This document shows positions 50,695 to 58,882 of a stretch of 64,000 nucleotides of DNA, in pieces. Every line of letters starts with the position of its first letter. Position 1 is the stretch's first letter. The stretch is from UBA4416 sp943362175. Its GTDB lineage: Bacteria; Bacteroidota; Bacteroidia; B-17B0; Aurantibacillaceae. The DNA lies in assembly GCA_943362175.1 (NCBI GenBank), contig CALRIU020000019.1:1-64000 (forward strand), in the 5' to 3' direction. A program made the translations under genes and the position numbers. The notes below the pieces were generated by a model, which did no database searches, was not told where the DNA came from, and was given only the letters and a program-made list of their open reading frames with translations.

Positions 50695-53694
50695 CTATTC
50701 GACGACCAGTTTTTTTGTCAGGACATTTGTGGCGGCCTGCAAGGTAATAAAATAGATGCCTTTACTCAATCCCGCTATTCGGGTATCGATGTCGAGTGTG
50801 TTAATGCCCGTGTGAATCAGGAGTTCCTTCCCGTCAATTAATTTCCCCTGTGCATCCCTTAAGGTATAAAACAGGTTTTCATTCTTTTCACTAATGATGC
50901 TGAGCGTCGCTTTATCCGTCGTTGGATTCGGATACATCACGACCTCACGAAACAATGCGCTTTCCTCAATACCTGTTGTGCTCAGCACTAAAATGCCATC
51001 GCTCACAATGCTGTCGCTCATCAGGCCTGCGCCGTTCATGGCTTTTACCATCGTGTAATATTTCTGCCCGGCCTGTAGCGTCAGCGTTTCCGTCGCAGAT
51101 AAGCTCAGGCCGTTGGCTGTCCAGGCCAGTGTGGTTTGTGATCCCGGGCTGGTGCCAATCGCATAATAATAGACCGATACACCCGAGTTGGTATCTTTGG
51201 CGGTCGTATAATTCAGGTCGAGCTGCGTGTCAACATGGGTTGTGTCTTTATCATTCGCTGTGCCGTCATTTACCGCCAGGTTCGCGGTCAGCGGCTTTGT
51301 CCAGTCAATGTTGACAGACTCGGTGCTGATGGCAGAAAGATTGTCCATGTTGTCTTTGGTGATGCTGCTGATCTTTCCTGCCGGCGATGAAGGCGATGTA
51401 TTCTCATACCGGAGATCCTTCGTGTTGGCCGGGCCGACGAGCACAGGTGTTGTGTTGGCCCTGGAGCGGAACACTTTAAAATCATCCACCGTAAATTTGG
51501 CATTACCGCTGCGGAAAGACACCGCGCTACCCGATGCAAAGGGGCTGCTATCTGTCCAGGAGGTCACAAAAGCGTTGTTGATCCAGAGTTTCAACTCCCC
51601 GGAAATGCGGTCGAAGGAAATCTTGTAATCATGGCTCACATTCGGTGTGATGGCAAAAGTCACGGTCTTCACGACGCTCAGCACATTGGCCGAATTTTTA
51701 TACAGCTCGATCGTGCCATTATCCGGGCGCATCCAGATCAGGTAATTATTACCACGGTTGCTTTGTGTAGGCGCATCGCAAAAAATATGAATACCCGCCC
51801 TGCGCGAAGCGCCTGTGCCGCTAATGGTTCCTTTAAAGCTGTACAGGTAGCGGTTGGAGAGACTTTGTGTGACGGCAGCATACAGGTTGGTGTTTGAATT
51901 TGTTTCGTCGCTTTGCACTAAAGCGCCTGCCGTGATGCTCCAGGTGCCCGATGCAGCCGGACCGGCCCATTCGTTGTTCAGAGTGGCTGTATTGAAATCA
52001 TCATTCAAAAATCCCCGGTTGCCGTTGGCGCGCCAGTCGCTGCCGGTATAATAGCTGGCCTGGTAAAAACTTTTCTCAATCCCCGTGCCGCCTGTATTAT
52101 CCGCATCCGCGTAGGTCACATTAAAATCCTGGGTGATCCAGCCTGCCGGCGTTGTGATCTGTGTGGTAGGACTGGTGTTGTCCTGGATACAATTCCAGAT
52201 AGCCCTGAAGCCGCTTTTCACCGTGGCTCCATCCGATTTGAACTTCACGGTGATGGCAGGCCCGGTAGAGTTGATGATGCCGGGGATCACCGTGCCGCTG
52301 AAAGCCCCCAATACAGGCGCCGCAGTCGTTGTGCCATCATAGAGGTATAGCGAATCGAAGCCCGCTTCCAGGTCCATCTGGCTAAAGGTCAGGCGTACTT
52401 TGCTCGTTCCTGTCGGGGCAATGGTATACACGTAAGATTCGTTGTCGTAGTAATTCCTTCCCGGGCCACCCATATCATAAATACTATCGGTACAGGCTAC
52501 CGTAGCACAGGTGGAAAATTTGTTGCGGATGGCCTGCCAGAAATCCTGGTAGCCGTCGTCGTAACCCAAAGCCCAGATGCCGATTCCGCCCAGGCCGCGC
52601 TGGTTTACCAGGTCAAACTTACGTCCCATGCTGTAGGCATCGTCGATCCAGCACTGCCGGTTGGCGCCGCCGCTCACATAGCTGTAGTAAGGATTGAAGC
52701 TGTTGCTTTCCCAGCGCTTGTTGGCGGCAGAGTAGGTGGCAGGGTTGCTTTTCACATAGGTAAAGGTGCGTGATGAGGTGAAATTCCCTGTTGTAGCGGA
52801 AGGCGCTGTGCCGGTGGTGGTTTCCCACTCACGGCCATACCAGGGGAGGCCCAGCAGGAGCTTGGAAGGCGAGGCTCCCAGCTTCAGGTAATAGGTGATA
52901 GACTTTGATAAGGTATAATTGTAGCCAGTCTGGAAATTGTAGAGAGGGGCTTCCGGCCCGGCAGTGGTGGAGCCCGAGTAGTAATAATCGTAGCCCATAA
53001 TGATGAAATTGTCTACCACCGCATTCAGGGCCGGCATATCGAAGCTGCTGCTCCAGTCCACGGCATAGAGGGCCATCGACACTTTGTAGTTCGGGTTGGC
53101 GGCGTGTACCTGGTTGCAGAGGTTCACCATGAAATTTTTGAACGGCGTTTTATCGCTGCTGCCCATGCCCTCAAAATCAATGTTAAGGCCGTTTCCGCCA
53201 CGGCTGTTCAATAAATTGATGGCATTGGTGATAAAGGTTTGCTGGGCGGTAGTACTTGCCCAAAAGGTAGAGTGGCTCGCAAAGAGTGTGGCGCAGAAAT
53301 GGATGTCGACACTGTGCGTTTTGGCAGCCGTCACAGCCGCGCTGGTAGCCCAGGCAAAAGACGTATTGGTATTGTTGCCCGTGGTGGGGCTCACGGAATA
53401 GTCAAAATAGCAGAAATCGCTGAGCATGTCCCAGTCGTAGTTGTTGTAGACCGAGCCCACCCAGTAAGGATGCCAGCCGTATACTTTTTTGGTGAGCGTG
53501 CAGCTGCCGGTAGTCGCTGTTCTCAGGGCCGGAGTGGCTACCGGAATGCCCTGTTGCCTGGCATTAAGGCTGTCCCACTGGCTTTCCTGTGTGAGGCCGT
53601 ACTGCCGGTAATGATTGCTCTGTTCCTGAATGGTGGATTGCTGCGAAAAGCCGACCAGGGAGCTTGCCAGCAGGAGGAACAGGATGTTTTTCAT
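50695..53694 (-). CDS. GH18 chitinase-like protein with CUB domain and T9SS type A tail
   Basis: 999 residues from the ATG at 53694 (MKNILFLLLASSLVGFSQ; the longer frame lacks a signal peptide). A GH18 domain spans about 65-405: GWHPYW start and active-site segment GGNGLNIDFEGM with Asp173 and catalytic Glu175. Next comes a CUB-like domain (MGGPGRNYYDNESYVYTI, GFDSLYLYDG), a module with ITTPAGWITQDFNVTYADAD, a concanavalin-like sandwich (FLNDDFNTATLNNEWAG), Ig-like parts, and a C-terminal Por tail (VMYPNPTTDKATLSI, GLSKGIYFITL, KKLVVE) that directs T9SS export and surface attachment. Likely cleaves chitin or GlcNAc polymers. Confidence 0.92.
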   Translation of the reverse strand: MKNILFLLLASSLVGFSQQSTIQEQSNHYRQYGLTQESQWDSLNARQQGIPVATPALRTATTGSCTLTKKVYGWHPYWVGSVYNNYDWDMLSDFCYFDYSVSPTTGNNTNTSFAWATSAAVTAAKTHSVDIHFCATLFASHSTFWASTTAQQTFITNAINLLNSRGGNGLNIDFEGMGSSDKTPFKNFMVNLCNQVHAANPNYKVSMALYAVDWSSSFDMPALNAVVDNFIIMGYDYYYSGSTTAGPEAPLYNFQTGYNYTLSKSITYYLKLGASPSKLLLGLPWYGREWETTTGTAPSATTGNFTSSRTFTYVKSNPATYSAANKRWESNSFNPYYSYVSGGANRQCWIDDAYSMGRKFDLVNQRGLGGIGIWALGYDDGYQDFWQAIRNKFSTCATVACTDSIYDMGGPGRNYYDNESYVYTIAPTGTSKVRLTFSQMDLEAGFDSLYLYDGTTTAAPVLGAFSGTVIPGIINSTGPAITVKFKSDGATVKSGFRAIWNCIQDNTSPTTQITTPAGWITQDFNVTYADADNTGGTGIEKSFYQASYYTGSDWRANGNRGFLNDDFNTATLNNEWAGPAASGTWSITAGALVQSDETNSNTNLYAAVTQSLSNRYLYSFKGTISGTGASRRAGIHIFCDAPTQSNRGNNYLIWMRPDNGTIELYKNSANVLSVVKTVTFAITPNVSHDYKISFDRISGELKLWINNAFVTSWTDSSPFASGSAVSFRSGNAKFTVDDFKVFRSRANTTPVLVGPANTKDLRYENTSPSSPAGKISSITKDNMDNLSAISTESVNIDWTKPLTANLAVNDGTANDKDTTHVDTQLDLNYTTAKDTNSGVSVYYYAIGTSPGSQTTLAWTANGLSLSATETLTLQAGQKYYTMVKAMNGAGLMSDSIVSDGILVLSTTGIEESALFREVVMYPNPTTDKATLSIISEKNENLFYTLRDAQGKLIDGKELLIHTGINTLDIDTRIAGLSKGIYFITLQAATNVLTKKLVVE

Positions 53695-53786
53695 ACGTCG
53701 GTGTTTGACTAGTAAATATAGCAAAAAAGCCGTCACGGATACCGTAACAGCTTTATTAAAAAACTGACTGAAATGAGTTTCAGCTA

Positions 53787-53942
53787 TTATTTATGCGTTT
53801 TCTCGCTGGAAACCGTTAATTTTTTACGGCCTCTTGCCCTGCGTGCAGCTAATACGCGACGACCATTTGGAGATGCCATACGCTCACGGAATCCGTGTTT
53901 GTTTCTTCTTTTACGTTGGGATGGTTGGAAGGTCCGTTTCAT
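53787..53942 (-). CDS. rpmH: 50S ribosomal protein L34
   Basis: 51 residues: begins MKRTFQPSQRKRRNKHGFRE and continues RMASPNGRRVLAARRARGRK, the hallmark basic L34 sequence. Structural protein of the large ribosomal subunit. In many bacteria rpmH lies near rnpA, yidC and dnaA; none of these is adjacent here. The gene has a near-consensus promoter on the minus strand at 53987-54017 and is transcribed alone. Confidence 0.96.
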   Translation of the reverse strand: MKRTFQPSQRKRRNKHGFRERMASPNGRRVLAARRARGRKKLTVSSEKTHK

Positions 53943-53986
53943 GATATTAAGTAGTTAATGTTAATCTCTTTTTTAATTTTGGACTG

Positions 53987-54017
53987 CAAAGATAGGGGAA
54001 TTTTATAAAGTGGCAAA
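53987..54017 (-). promoter_or_regulatory. rpmH promoter (TTTG - 19 bp - TATCTTTG)
   Basis: On the minus strand TTTG (54017-54014), a 19-base spacer and TATCTTTG (53994-53987) match the Bacteroidota consensus TTTG/TAnnTTTG exactly. The ATG of rpmH is 44 bases further on. Confidence 0.75.
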
Positions 54018-54053
54018 TTTTTTTATGAATTTAGTCCAAAAATAACGCATTTT

Positions 54054-54087
54054 TTTGATTCCCTGCGCTGTTAAAACAGTACATTTG
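54054..54087 (+). promoter_or_regulatory. Promoter of the ABC exporter gene (TTTG - 22 bp - TACATTTG)
   Basis: TTTG at 54054-54057 and TACATTTG at 54080-54087, spaced by 22 bases, slightly more than usual. The ATG at 54109 is 21 bases beyond the -7 box. Confidence 0.6.
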
Positions 54088-54108
54088 CATACTAATTTTC
54101 ACGGTACC

Positions 54109-55932
54109 ATGGCAAAAGGCGTTAAGCACAAAGCGAAAGACGATATTCCCAAAGCAAGATTATCAAGAGAGAACTTCAAAAAATCCTTCCGTTTGTTCAA
54201 GTACCTTGGCAAAAGTAAGTGGATTTTTGCCCTGGGCATGGTATTTATTGGTGGCACAGCGGCTGTAGGGCTTTATTTCCCGGTGGCTGCCGGCAAGATG
54301 TTCGGCTACCTGGGGCAAACCAGCGAGGCTACCGAAAAATTCAAAGGCATGGTGTCGGGTACCGGGCTGGAACTCTTCGTGTTATTGATTATCCAGGGGC
54401 TCGTGTCCTTTGGAAGGGTGTTTACCTTTTCGATCGTTACCGAAAATATTCTGAAAGGCCTCCGCACCGATACCTTCAATAAGCTGGTGCAGATGCCGAT
54501 GAGCTTTTTTTCCAAAAACCAGGTCGCTGATCTCAGTAGCCGTTTATCTACCGACATCAACGTTATTTCAGAAGCCTTTACCGTAAATATCGCCGAGGTG
54601 ATCCGCCAGAGCATTGTAGGCGTGGGAGGCCTGTGCCTCCTGGTGTATTTCACTTCCTGGGATGTAGCCAAATGGTTCATCGTCATTATTCCTCCGATTA
54701 CGGTGGTAGCTATTTTGTATGGCCGTAAGATCAGGAAATATTCCAAGGGCCTGCAGGATAAAATTGCCGAGTCGAGCATCATCGTGTCGGAAGCGCTTAC
54801 CGGTATTACCAGCGTGAAAGCCTTTACCAACGAAAGCCTGGAGATCGGAAAATACGACACGGTAACGACAGACATCCGGAAATTCGGAATCAAATACGGC
54901 GTGATGCGAGGCTCTTTTTTCGCCTTTATCATTACCTGCATTTTTGGCTCCATCTTTTTTATCCTGTACAAAATGTTATTGCTCATCAATACCGGTGAGC
55001 TCTCCACCGAGAACTTCGGGAAATTCATGATGCTGTCGTTGTTCGTTGCTGGCTCCCTGGGAGGTTTGCCGGAGCAGCTGGCATCGATCCAGCGTGCCTT
55101 AGGAGCTACCGACCGTGTGTTTGATATCATTGACGACAAGCATGAAGACATCGATCTGCACCATCAGCAGGCCGGACAGCTGGAACGCCTGAAAGGGGAT
55201 ATCGAGTTTAAAAACATCCGTTTCACCTATCCGACACGCCCTGATTTTACAGTCCTGCACGATATTTCTTTCCATGCCAAACCCGGCGAAACCGTGGCCC
55301 TTGTGGGAAGCAGCGGCAGTGGCAAATCGACCCTGGCATCTTTAACCCTGCGTTTCTATGAGCCTGATAGCGGTGAGTACCTGATCGACGGGAAAAAATC
55401 CACGGACTATGAGCTGACGCAGCTGCGTGAGCAAATGGCCATTGTGCCGCAGGATGTCTTATTATTCGGCGGAACCATCAAGGAAAATATTTTATACGGT
55501 AAGCCCAATGCTTCGGAAGAAGAGATCATCAGTGCGGCAAAACAAGCCAATGCCTACGATTTTATCATGAGCTTCCCGGATAAATTCGAGACACGCGTGG
55601 GCGACCGCGGCATTCAGCTGTCGGGCGGGCAACGCCAGCGTGTAGCCATTGCGAGGGCTGTCCTTAAAAATCCTTCTATCTTAATCCTGGATGAAGCTAC
55701 CAGCAGCCTCGACAGCGAAAGCGAGCGCCTGGTGCAGGATGCCCTGGATAAGCTGATGGTGGGCAGAACCTCTATTGTCATTGCGCACCGTTTGTCAACC
55801 ATCCGTAATGCCGATAAAATTGTGGTATTGCAAAAAGGCGAAGTAGTAGAAACCGGTACACATAAAGAGCTCATTACTCAGGACCAGGGCTTGTACTACA
55901 AGCTCAGCAAGATCCAGTACGAGTTACAGTAG
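54109..55932 (+). CDS. ABC transporter, fused permease and ATPase (MsbA/multidrug type)
   Basis: 607 residues from the ATG at 54109 (earlier start codons in frame lie within the promoter). An N-terminal six-helix exporter domain spans about 35-335 (FALGMVFIGGTAAVGLYFPV, FIVIIPPITVVAILYGRKI). The nucleotide-binding domain has Walker A GSSGSGKST (400-408), signature LSGGQRQR (504-511), Walker B SILILDEATSSLD (Asp528, Glu529) and IVIAHRLSTI. Works as a homodimer in the inner membrane, driving export of lipid or drug-like compounds; the substrate is not evident. It may be co-transcribed with the next two genes (gaps of 19 and 41 bp). Confidence 0.93.
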   Translation: MAKGVKHKAKDDIPKARLSRENFKKSFRLFKYLGKSKWIFALGMVFIGGTAAVGLYFPVAAGKMFGYLGQTSEATEKFKGMVSGTGLELFVLLIIQGLVSFGRVFTFSIVTENILKGLRTDTFNKLVQMPMSFFSKNQVADLSSRLSTDINVISEAFTVNIAEVIRQSIVGVGGLCLLVYFTSWDVAKWFIVIIPPITVVAILYGRKIRKYSKGLQDKIAESSIIVSEALTGITSVKAFTNESLEIGKYDTVTTDIRKFGIKYGVMRGSFFAFIITCIFGSIFFILYKMLLLINTGELSTENFGKFMMLSLFVAGSLGGLPEQLASIQRALGATDRVFDIIDDKHEDIDLHHQQAGQLERLKGDIEFKNIRFTYPTRPDFTVLHDISFHAKPGETVALVGSSGSGKSTLASLTLRFYEPDSGEYLIDGKKSTDYELTQLREQMAIVPQDVLLFGGTIKENILYGKPNASEEEIISAAKQANAYDFIMSFPDKFETRVGDRGIQLSGGQRQRVAIARAVLKNPSILILDEATSSLDSESERLVQDALDKLMVGRTSIVIAHRLSTIRNADKIVVLQKGEVVETGTHKELITQDQGLYYKLSKIQYELQ

Positions 55933-55951
55933 TTTTTCTTACCTTGGGGAA

Positions 55952-56728
55952 ATGAAACAGCTACTCCCCCTTTTAGCTATCTTAGTTATTTCCAGAGCCC
56001 ATGCACAGGAAGTGCCGGAACCTTATAATCCACCGATAACCTGCCTGGACATTAAAGCCGGAGTTACATCCTATCTTTTCCTTTCGAAAAAGTTTAATGA
56101 CGACCGTTATCTGCCTGGAAGCCACGGGGCGGTTGACTATCCGAGAATTCAGACCGTACGCCATAAAGGAGAATCACCATTTGTCATGATTAACGGTGCC
56201 AGTAGGATCAGTAATGCTTTTGAAGTATCGTACGGACTCTCTTACATGTATTACGTCAATGACGTGTCCTTTCAGGATAAGACGGTTTCTAAAATTCAGA
56301 ACTCCGATTTTTATCTGAAGACAGACCATTCGGCCGACGTAAGAGTTACCAATCACCTCACGCGTCTCTCTGTGGCTCCTGTATTCAGGATTTTCAATAC
56401 AAAGATTGAAATCGGCGTCCTCAATCTTGGTTATGTCAATTATTCAACAAAGATCCTGTCTCAGCAATACCGGCAGGTGGAAGCAATTCCCAAACACAAT
56501 AGCTACCTGGATTCCATTGTTATTGTTAAAGAAAGCCAGCCTGTAGAGCCTGATCTCAAATTGAAAAACAGGTTTCATTTCTCATTTTCGTTAGGTGTGG
56601 AACAGGAAATCCCGATCAAAAAATACCGTTACCTGGTTGGTGTAAAAGGAATGTTGTCGGGAGATGTTTTGGCTGCTATAGCCTATGTCGGCATCCGTTT
56701 CTCGAAGCCTTATAGCTGGAAAGATTAG
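55952..56728 (+). CDS. Outer-membrane beta-barrel-like protein of unknown function
   Basis: 258 residues, not recognised by family. Signal peptide MKQLLPLLAILVISRAHAQ. Alternating strands such as AFEVSYGLSYMYYVNDVSF and FRIFNTKIEIGVLNLGYVNY, with glycine-ended turns, and a late strand (VLAAIAYVGIRFSKPYSW) fit an outer-membrane barrel. It follows the ABC exporter after 19 bp, perhaps in the same operon. Function unknown. Confidence 0.7.
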   Translation: MKQLLPLLAILVISRAHAQEVPEPYNPPITCLDIKAGVTSYLFLSKKFNDDRYLPGSHGAVDYPRIQTVRHKGESPFVMINGASRISNAFEVSYGLSYMYYVNDVSFQDKTVSKIQNSDFYLKTDHSADVRVTNHLTRLSVAPVFRIFNTKIEIGVLNLGYVNYSTKILSQQYRQVEAIPKHNSYLDSIVIVKESQPVEPDLKLKNRFHFSFSLGVEQEIPIKKYRYLVGVKGMLSGDVLAAIAYVGIRFSKPYSWKD

Positions 56729-56769
56729 TTTGTCTCATTTAAATCATATCTTTAGTAATAAAACTGATT

Positions 56770-57435
56770 ATGATGAATAAATCATATCTAAATTTATGGA
56801 TGCCGGGTTTGATTGCTTTGGTTGTAATGATGGGATGTAAAAAGAAGGAAGATGCTGCACCGCAGCCTACCACACAACCCTCTACAACCGGCTCAACAAC
56901 ATCTTCGGGATCTACAACTTCTATCCCGCCATCAGTTGCCTGTAATCTTTATACAACGGTTAGTCCCGACACGAATTATATCCCTCATAAAAAAAATAAT
57001 TCCTGGTATTATTGTGCGGGAGGCAATATGGCAGGTTATGGGCTTACCATTACCCGGGATACACTCATTAATAATCTGAATTGGTTGAGCTTGTACTATT
57101 ATACGTCTTCAAGCCACACATTGAGTAATTCTGTTGTTATGGAATGGTTCATAAATCCGGCAGGAGAGTACTATCAGGTGAATTTTTGGGCAACGAGTTA
57201 TCAGGATACTGTTTTAATGATTAAGCCTGGTACAGTTAATGGAGATACTATTTTTAATAATTCCCGCATCAAAGTACTTTTGGTAAATGATAATGAAACT
57301 GTAGAAACAATTCCGGGATGCTATCATGTACGTGAAGTATATCCGACACGTATTCAGGATCATTACTACAAGAAAGGATTGGGAGAGCTTTATTTTAATG
57401 GCTTTTTCAAAATGAGCAGTGCTCTTATCCAATAA
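56770..57435 (+). CDS. Lipoprotein of unknown function
   Basis: 221 residues. Lipobox VMMGC with Cys23 after MPGLIALVVMMG, then KKKED and a Ser/Thr-rich linker (QPSTTGSTTSSGSTTSIPPS). The rest is beta-rich (NNSWYYCAGGNMAGYGLTIT, VMEWFINPAGEYYQVNFWAT) without a known motif. Lower GC than its neighbours. The stop overlaps the convergent ybeY gene by 11 bases. Two adjacent ATG codons are possible starts. Confidence 0.75.
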   Translation: MMNKSYLNLWMPGLIALVVMMGCKKKEDAAPQPTTQPSTTGSTTSSGSTTSIPPSVACNLYTTVSPDTNYIPHKKNNSWYYCAGGNMAGYGLTITRDTLINNLNWLSLYYYTSSSHTLSNSVVMEWFINPAGEYYQVNFWATSYQDTVLMIKPGTVNGDTIFNNSRIKVLLVNDNETVETIPGCYHVREVYPTRIQDHYYKKGLGELYFNGFFKMSSALIQ

Positions 57436-57841
57436 GCAATCTCAAAGATGCATTCTCTTTCTTCCGCATCAGCTCCGCATCCGCTTTGCTCTTGTCCTTA
57501 TAGCCGCAGAGGTGCAGGATGCCGTGGATCATCACGCGGTGCAGCTCCTCCTCAAAGCTTACCTTGAATTTTTTGGCATTCTCCTCTACCCGGTCGATGC
57601 TGATAAAAATATCGCTGCTGATTTTATGCCCTTCCGTATAGTCGAAGGTAATGATGTCCGTATAGGTGTTATGGTTGAGGTGTTGGATATTTATTTCCAA
57701 CAGTTCATCATCGCTGCAAAAAATATAGTTAATATCGCCCAGGCGGTGCTTTTCTTTTTCGGTTACCGTTTTAATCCATGCTTTAAGCCTGGTTTTATCT
57801 TTGAGCCTGAAGGAAATACTTTGATTCTGAAAGCTGATCAT
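57425..57841 (-). CDS. ybeY: rRNA maturation endoribonuclease YbeY
   Basis: 138 residues from the ATG at 57841; the frame runs on to a TTG four codons upstream. Metal-dependent RNase involved in 16S rRNA 3' processing and ribosome quality control. The zinc motif is HGILHLCGYKDKS (His106, His110); the third His of the usual HGxLHxxGyDH is replaced by an Asp, as in other Bacteroidota members known to me. NTYTDIITFDY is another family segment. It ends the minus-strand run DUF4175, ATPase, lipoprotein, ybeY, probably one operon. Confidence 0.93.
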   Translation of the reverse strand: MISFQNQSISFRLKDKTRLKAWIKTVTEKEKHRLGDINYIFCSDDELLEINIQHLNHNTYTDIITFDYTEGHKISSDIFISIDRVEENAKKFKVSFEEELHRVMIHGILHLCGYKDKSKADAELMRKKENASLRLLIG

Positions 57842-57842
57842 T

Positions 57843-58472
57843 TTAATAGACAATTAACGTAAGGGAATCGGCAATGGCATTGCAGATGCCTGCCTGCACA
57901 GACACCGCCCTGCTTGAATAAAAATTAGTCCGGTTGATCTTGTACCAGGCACTCACCGTATTGGACGTATTGGTGCTATTGATTTGTTTCGTGCGAGCGC
58001 TATAGGCCAGCACATTGATGCAGGTCACGTCTTTGGCCCCGATAAGGGTATCATGAAACGGTCCCAGCATCCGGAAATACTTGCCGGGATTGGTAATGTC
58101 TGCGATCCACAGGGTATCTGACGCCGTATGAGGATTTGTCACCTTTACCTTGTAATAGATGAGGGAATTGGAGTAGAGTGGAATGTTACCGTAATCCACG
58201 GTTTCGAGGGGTACCTCTTCCTGCAGGTTCATAAAACGGTAGCCCGGTTTTTCCGTAGAAGAAACCAACACTTCGAAATCGCCGTTCGCATCGCTGATGG
58301 CCGATTCGTTGAAGCCATTGTTGGAGTTCATCTGTATGGCCTGTACTTGCACATTTTTGATGGGAGAATTGTCGCAACCATTCACGAGCTTTCCCTTTAT
58401 GCTATAGTCCACCGCTTTGGGCTTACAGGAAAACAGGATGCATAAAGAAAACAGGAAGTAAAGAAACCTCAT
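57843..58472 (-). CDS. Lipoprotein with CarboxypepD_reg-like domain
   Basis: 209 residues. Lipobox LFSC (Cys16) in MRFLYFLFSLCILFSCKPKA. A beta-sandwich of the carboxypeptidase-regulatory type follows (YSIKGKLVNGCDNSPIKNVQ, SDANGDFEVLVS), then a beta-rich part without recognised motif. Its ATG overlaps the stop of the upstream ATPase gene (TAATG), so translation is coupled. It ends just before ybeY. Role unknown. Confidence 0.75.
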   Translation of the reverse strand: MRFLYFLFSLCILFSCKPKAVDYSIKGKLVNGCDNSPIKNVQVQAIQMNSNNGFNESAISDANGDFEVLVSSTEKPGYRFMNLQEEVPLETVDYGNIPLYSNSLIYYKVKVTNPHTASDTLWIADITNPGKYFRMLGPFHDTLIGAKDVTCINVLAYSARTKQINSTNTSNTVSAWYKINRTNFYSSRAVSVQAGICNAIADSLTLIVY

Positions 58473-58882
58473 TAATTCACGTTGAACGTCAGCAGCACTT
58501 CCTGACCGTTGTTATGGAATTCAACCTTATCCGCCAGGTTTTTCATTAAGAAAACGCCACGGCCATGCGGCTTGTCGATGTTCATAGGGTCTGTGGGGTC
58601 GGGCAGGCTGTTGTAATCAAAGCCATCACCTTCATCGGCGACCGAAAAGCAGATATTATGCTCTCCCGATTCGAAGCCTATTTTGATATGTTTTTCCGGG
58701 TCACCGTGGTTCCCATGATAAATAGCGTTATTCACGGCTTCGGTAACCGCAATTAAAATATTACCGTAATTATCTTCATTCACATTGAATACATCGCACA
58801 CATCTTCTACTAATCGTTCAACCAGGCGTATATTGTCGAATGAGGAGGTAATGTCTAATTTTTCTCCTTTGGCAGGTATCAT
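58472..58882 (-). CDS. RsbW-like ATP-binding protein (anti-sigma kinase type)
   Basis: 136 residues, a single HATPase_c domain of the RsbW/SpoIIAB kind: N-box EAVNNAIYHGNHGD, G1 VADEGDGFDY, and G2 PHGRGVFLMKNLAD. Family members phosphorylate a STAS anti-anti-sigma factor or regulate by binding. In Bacteroidota it often stands next to ybeY and DUF4175 genes, as here. No STAS gene is near. Both ends overlap neighbours: ATGA with the DUF4175 gene upstream and TAATG with the lipoprotein downstream, so the operon is tightly coupled. Confidence 0.9.
   Translation of the reverse strand: MIPAKGEKLDITSSFDNIRLVERLVEDVCDVFNVNEDNYGNILIAVTEAVNNAIYHGNHGDPEKHIKIGFESGEHNICFSVADEGDGFDYNSLPDPTDPMNIDKPHGRGVFLMKNLADKVEFHNNGQEVLLTFNVN

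Noticed and set aside
53700..54108. Replication origin next to rpmH
   Set aside because: No dnaA, rnpA, yidC or cluster of DnaA boxes is seen; rpmH is often away from oriC in Bacteroidota.
54306..55151. 281-codon open frame on the minus strand
   Set aside because: Antisense of the ABC exporter permease domain; no independent coding signal.
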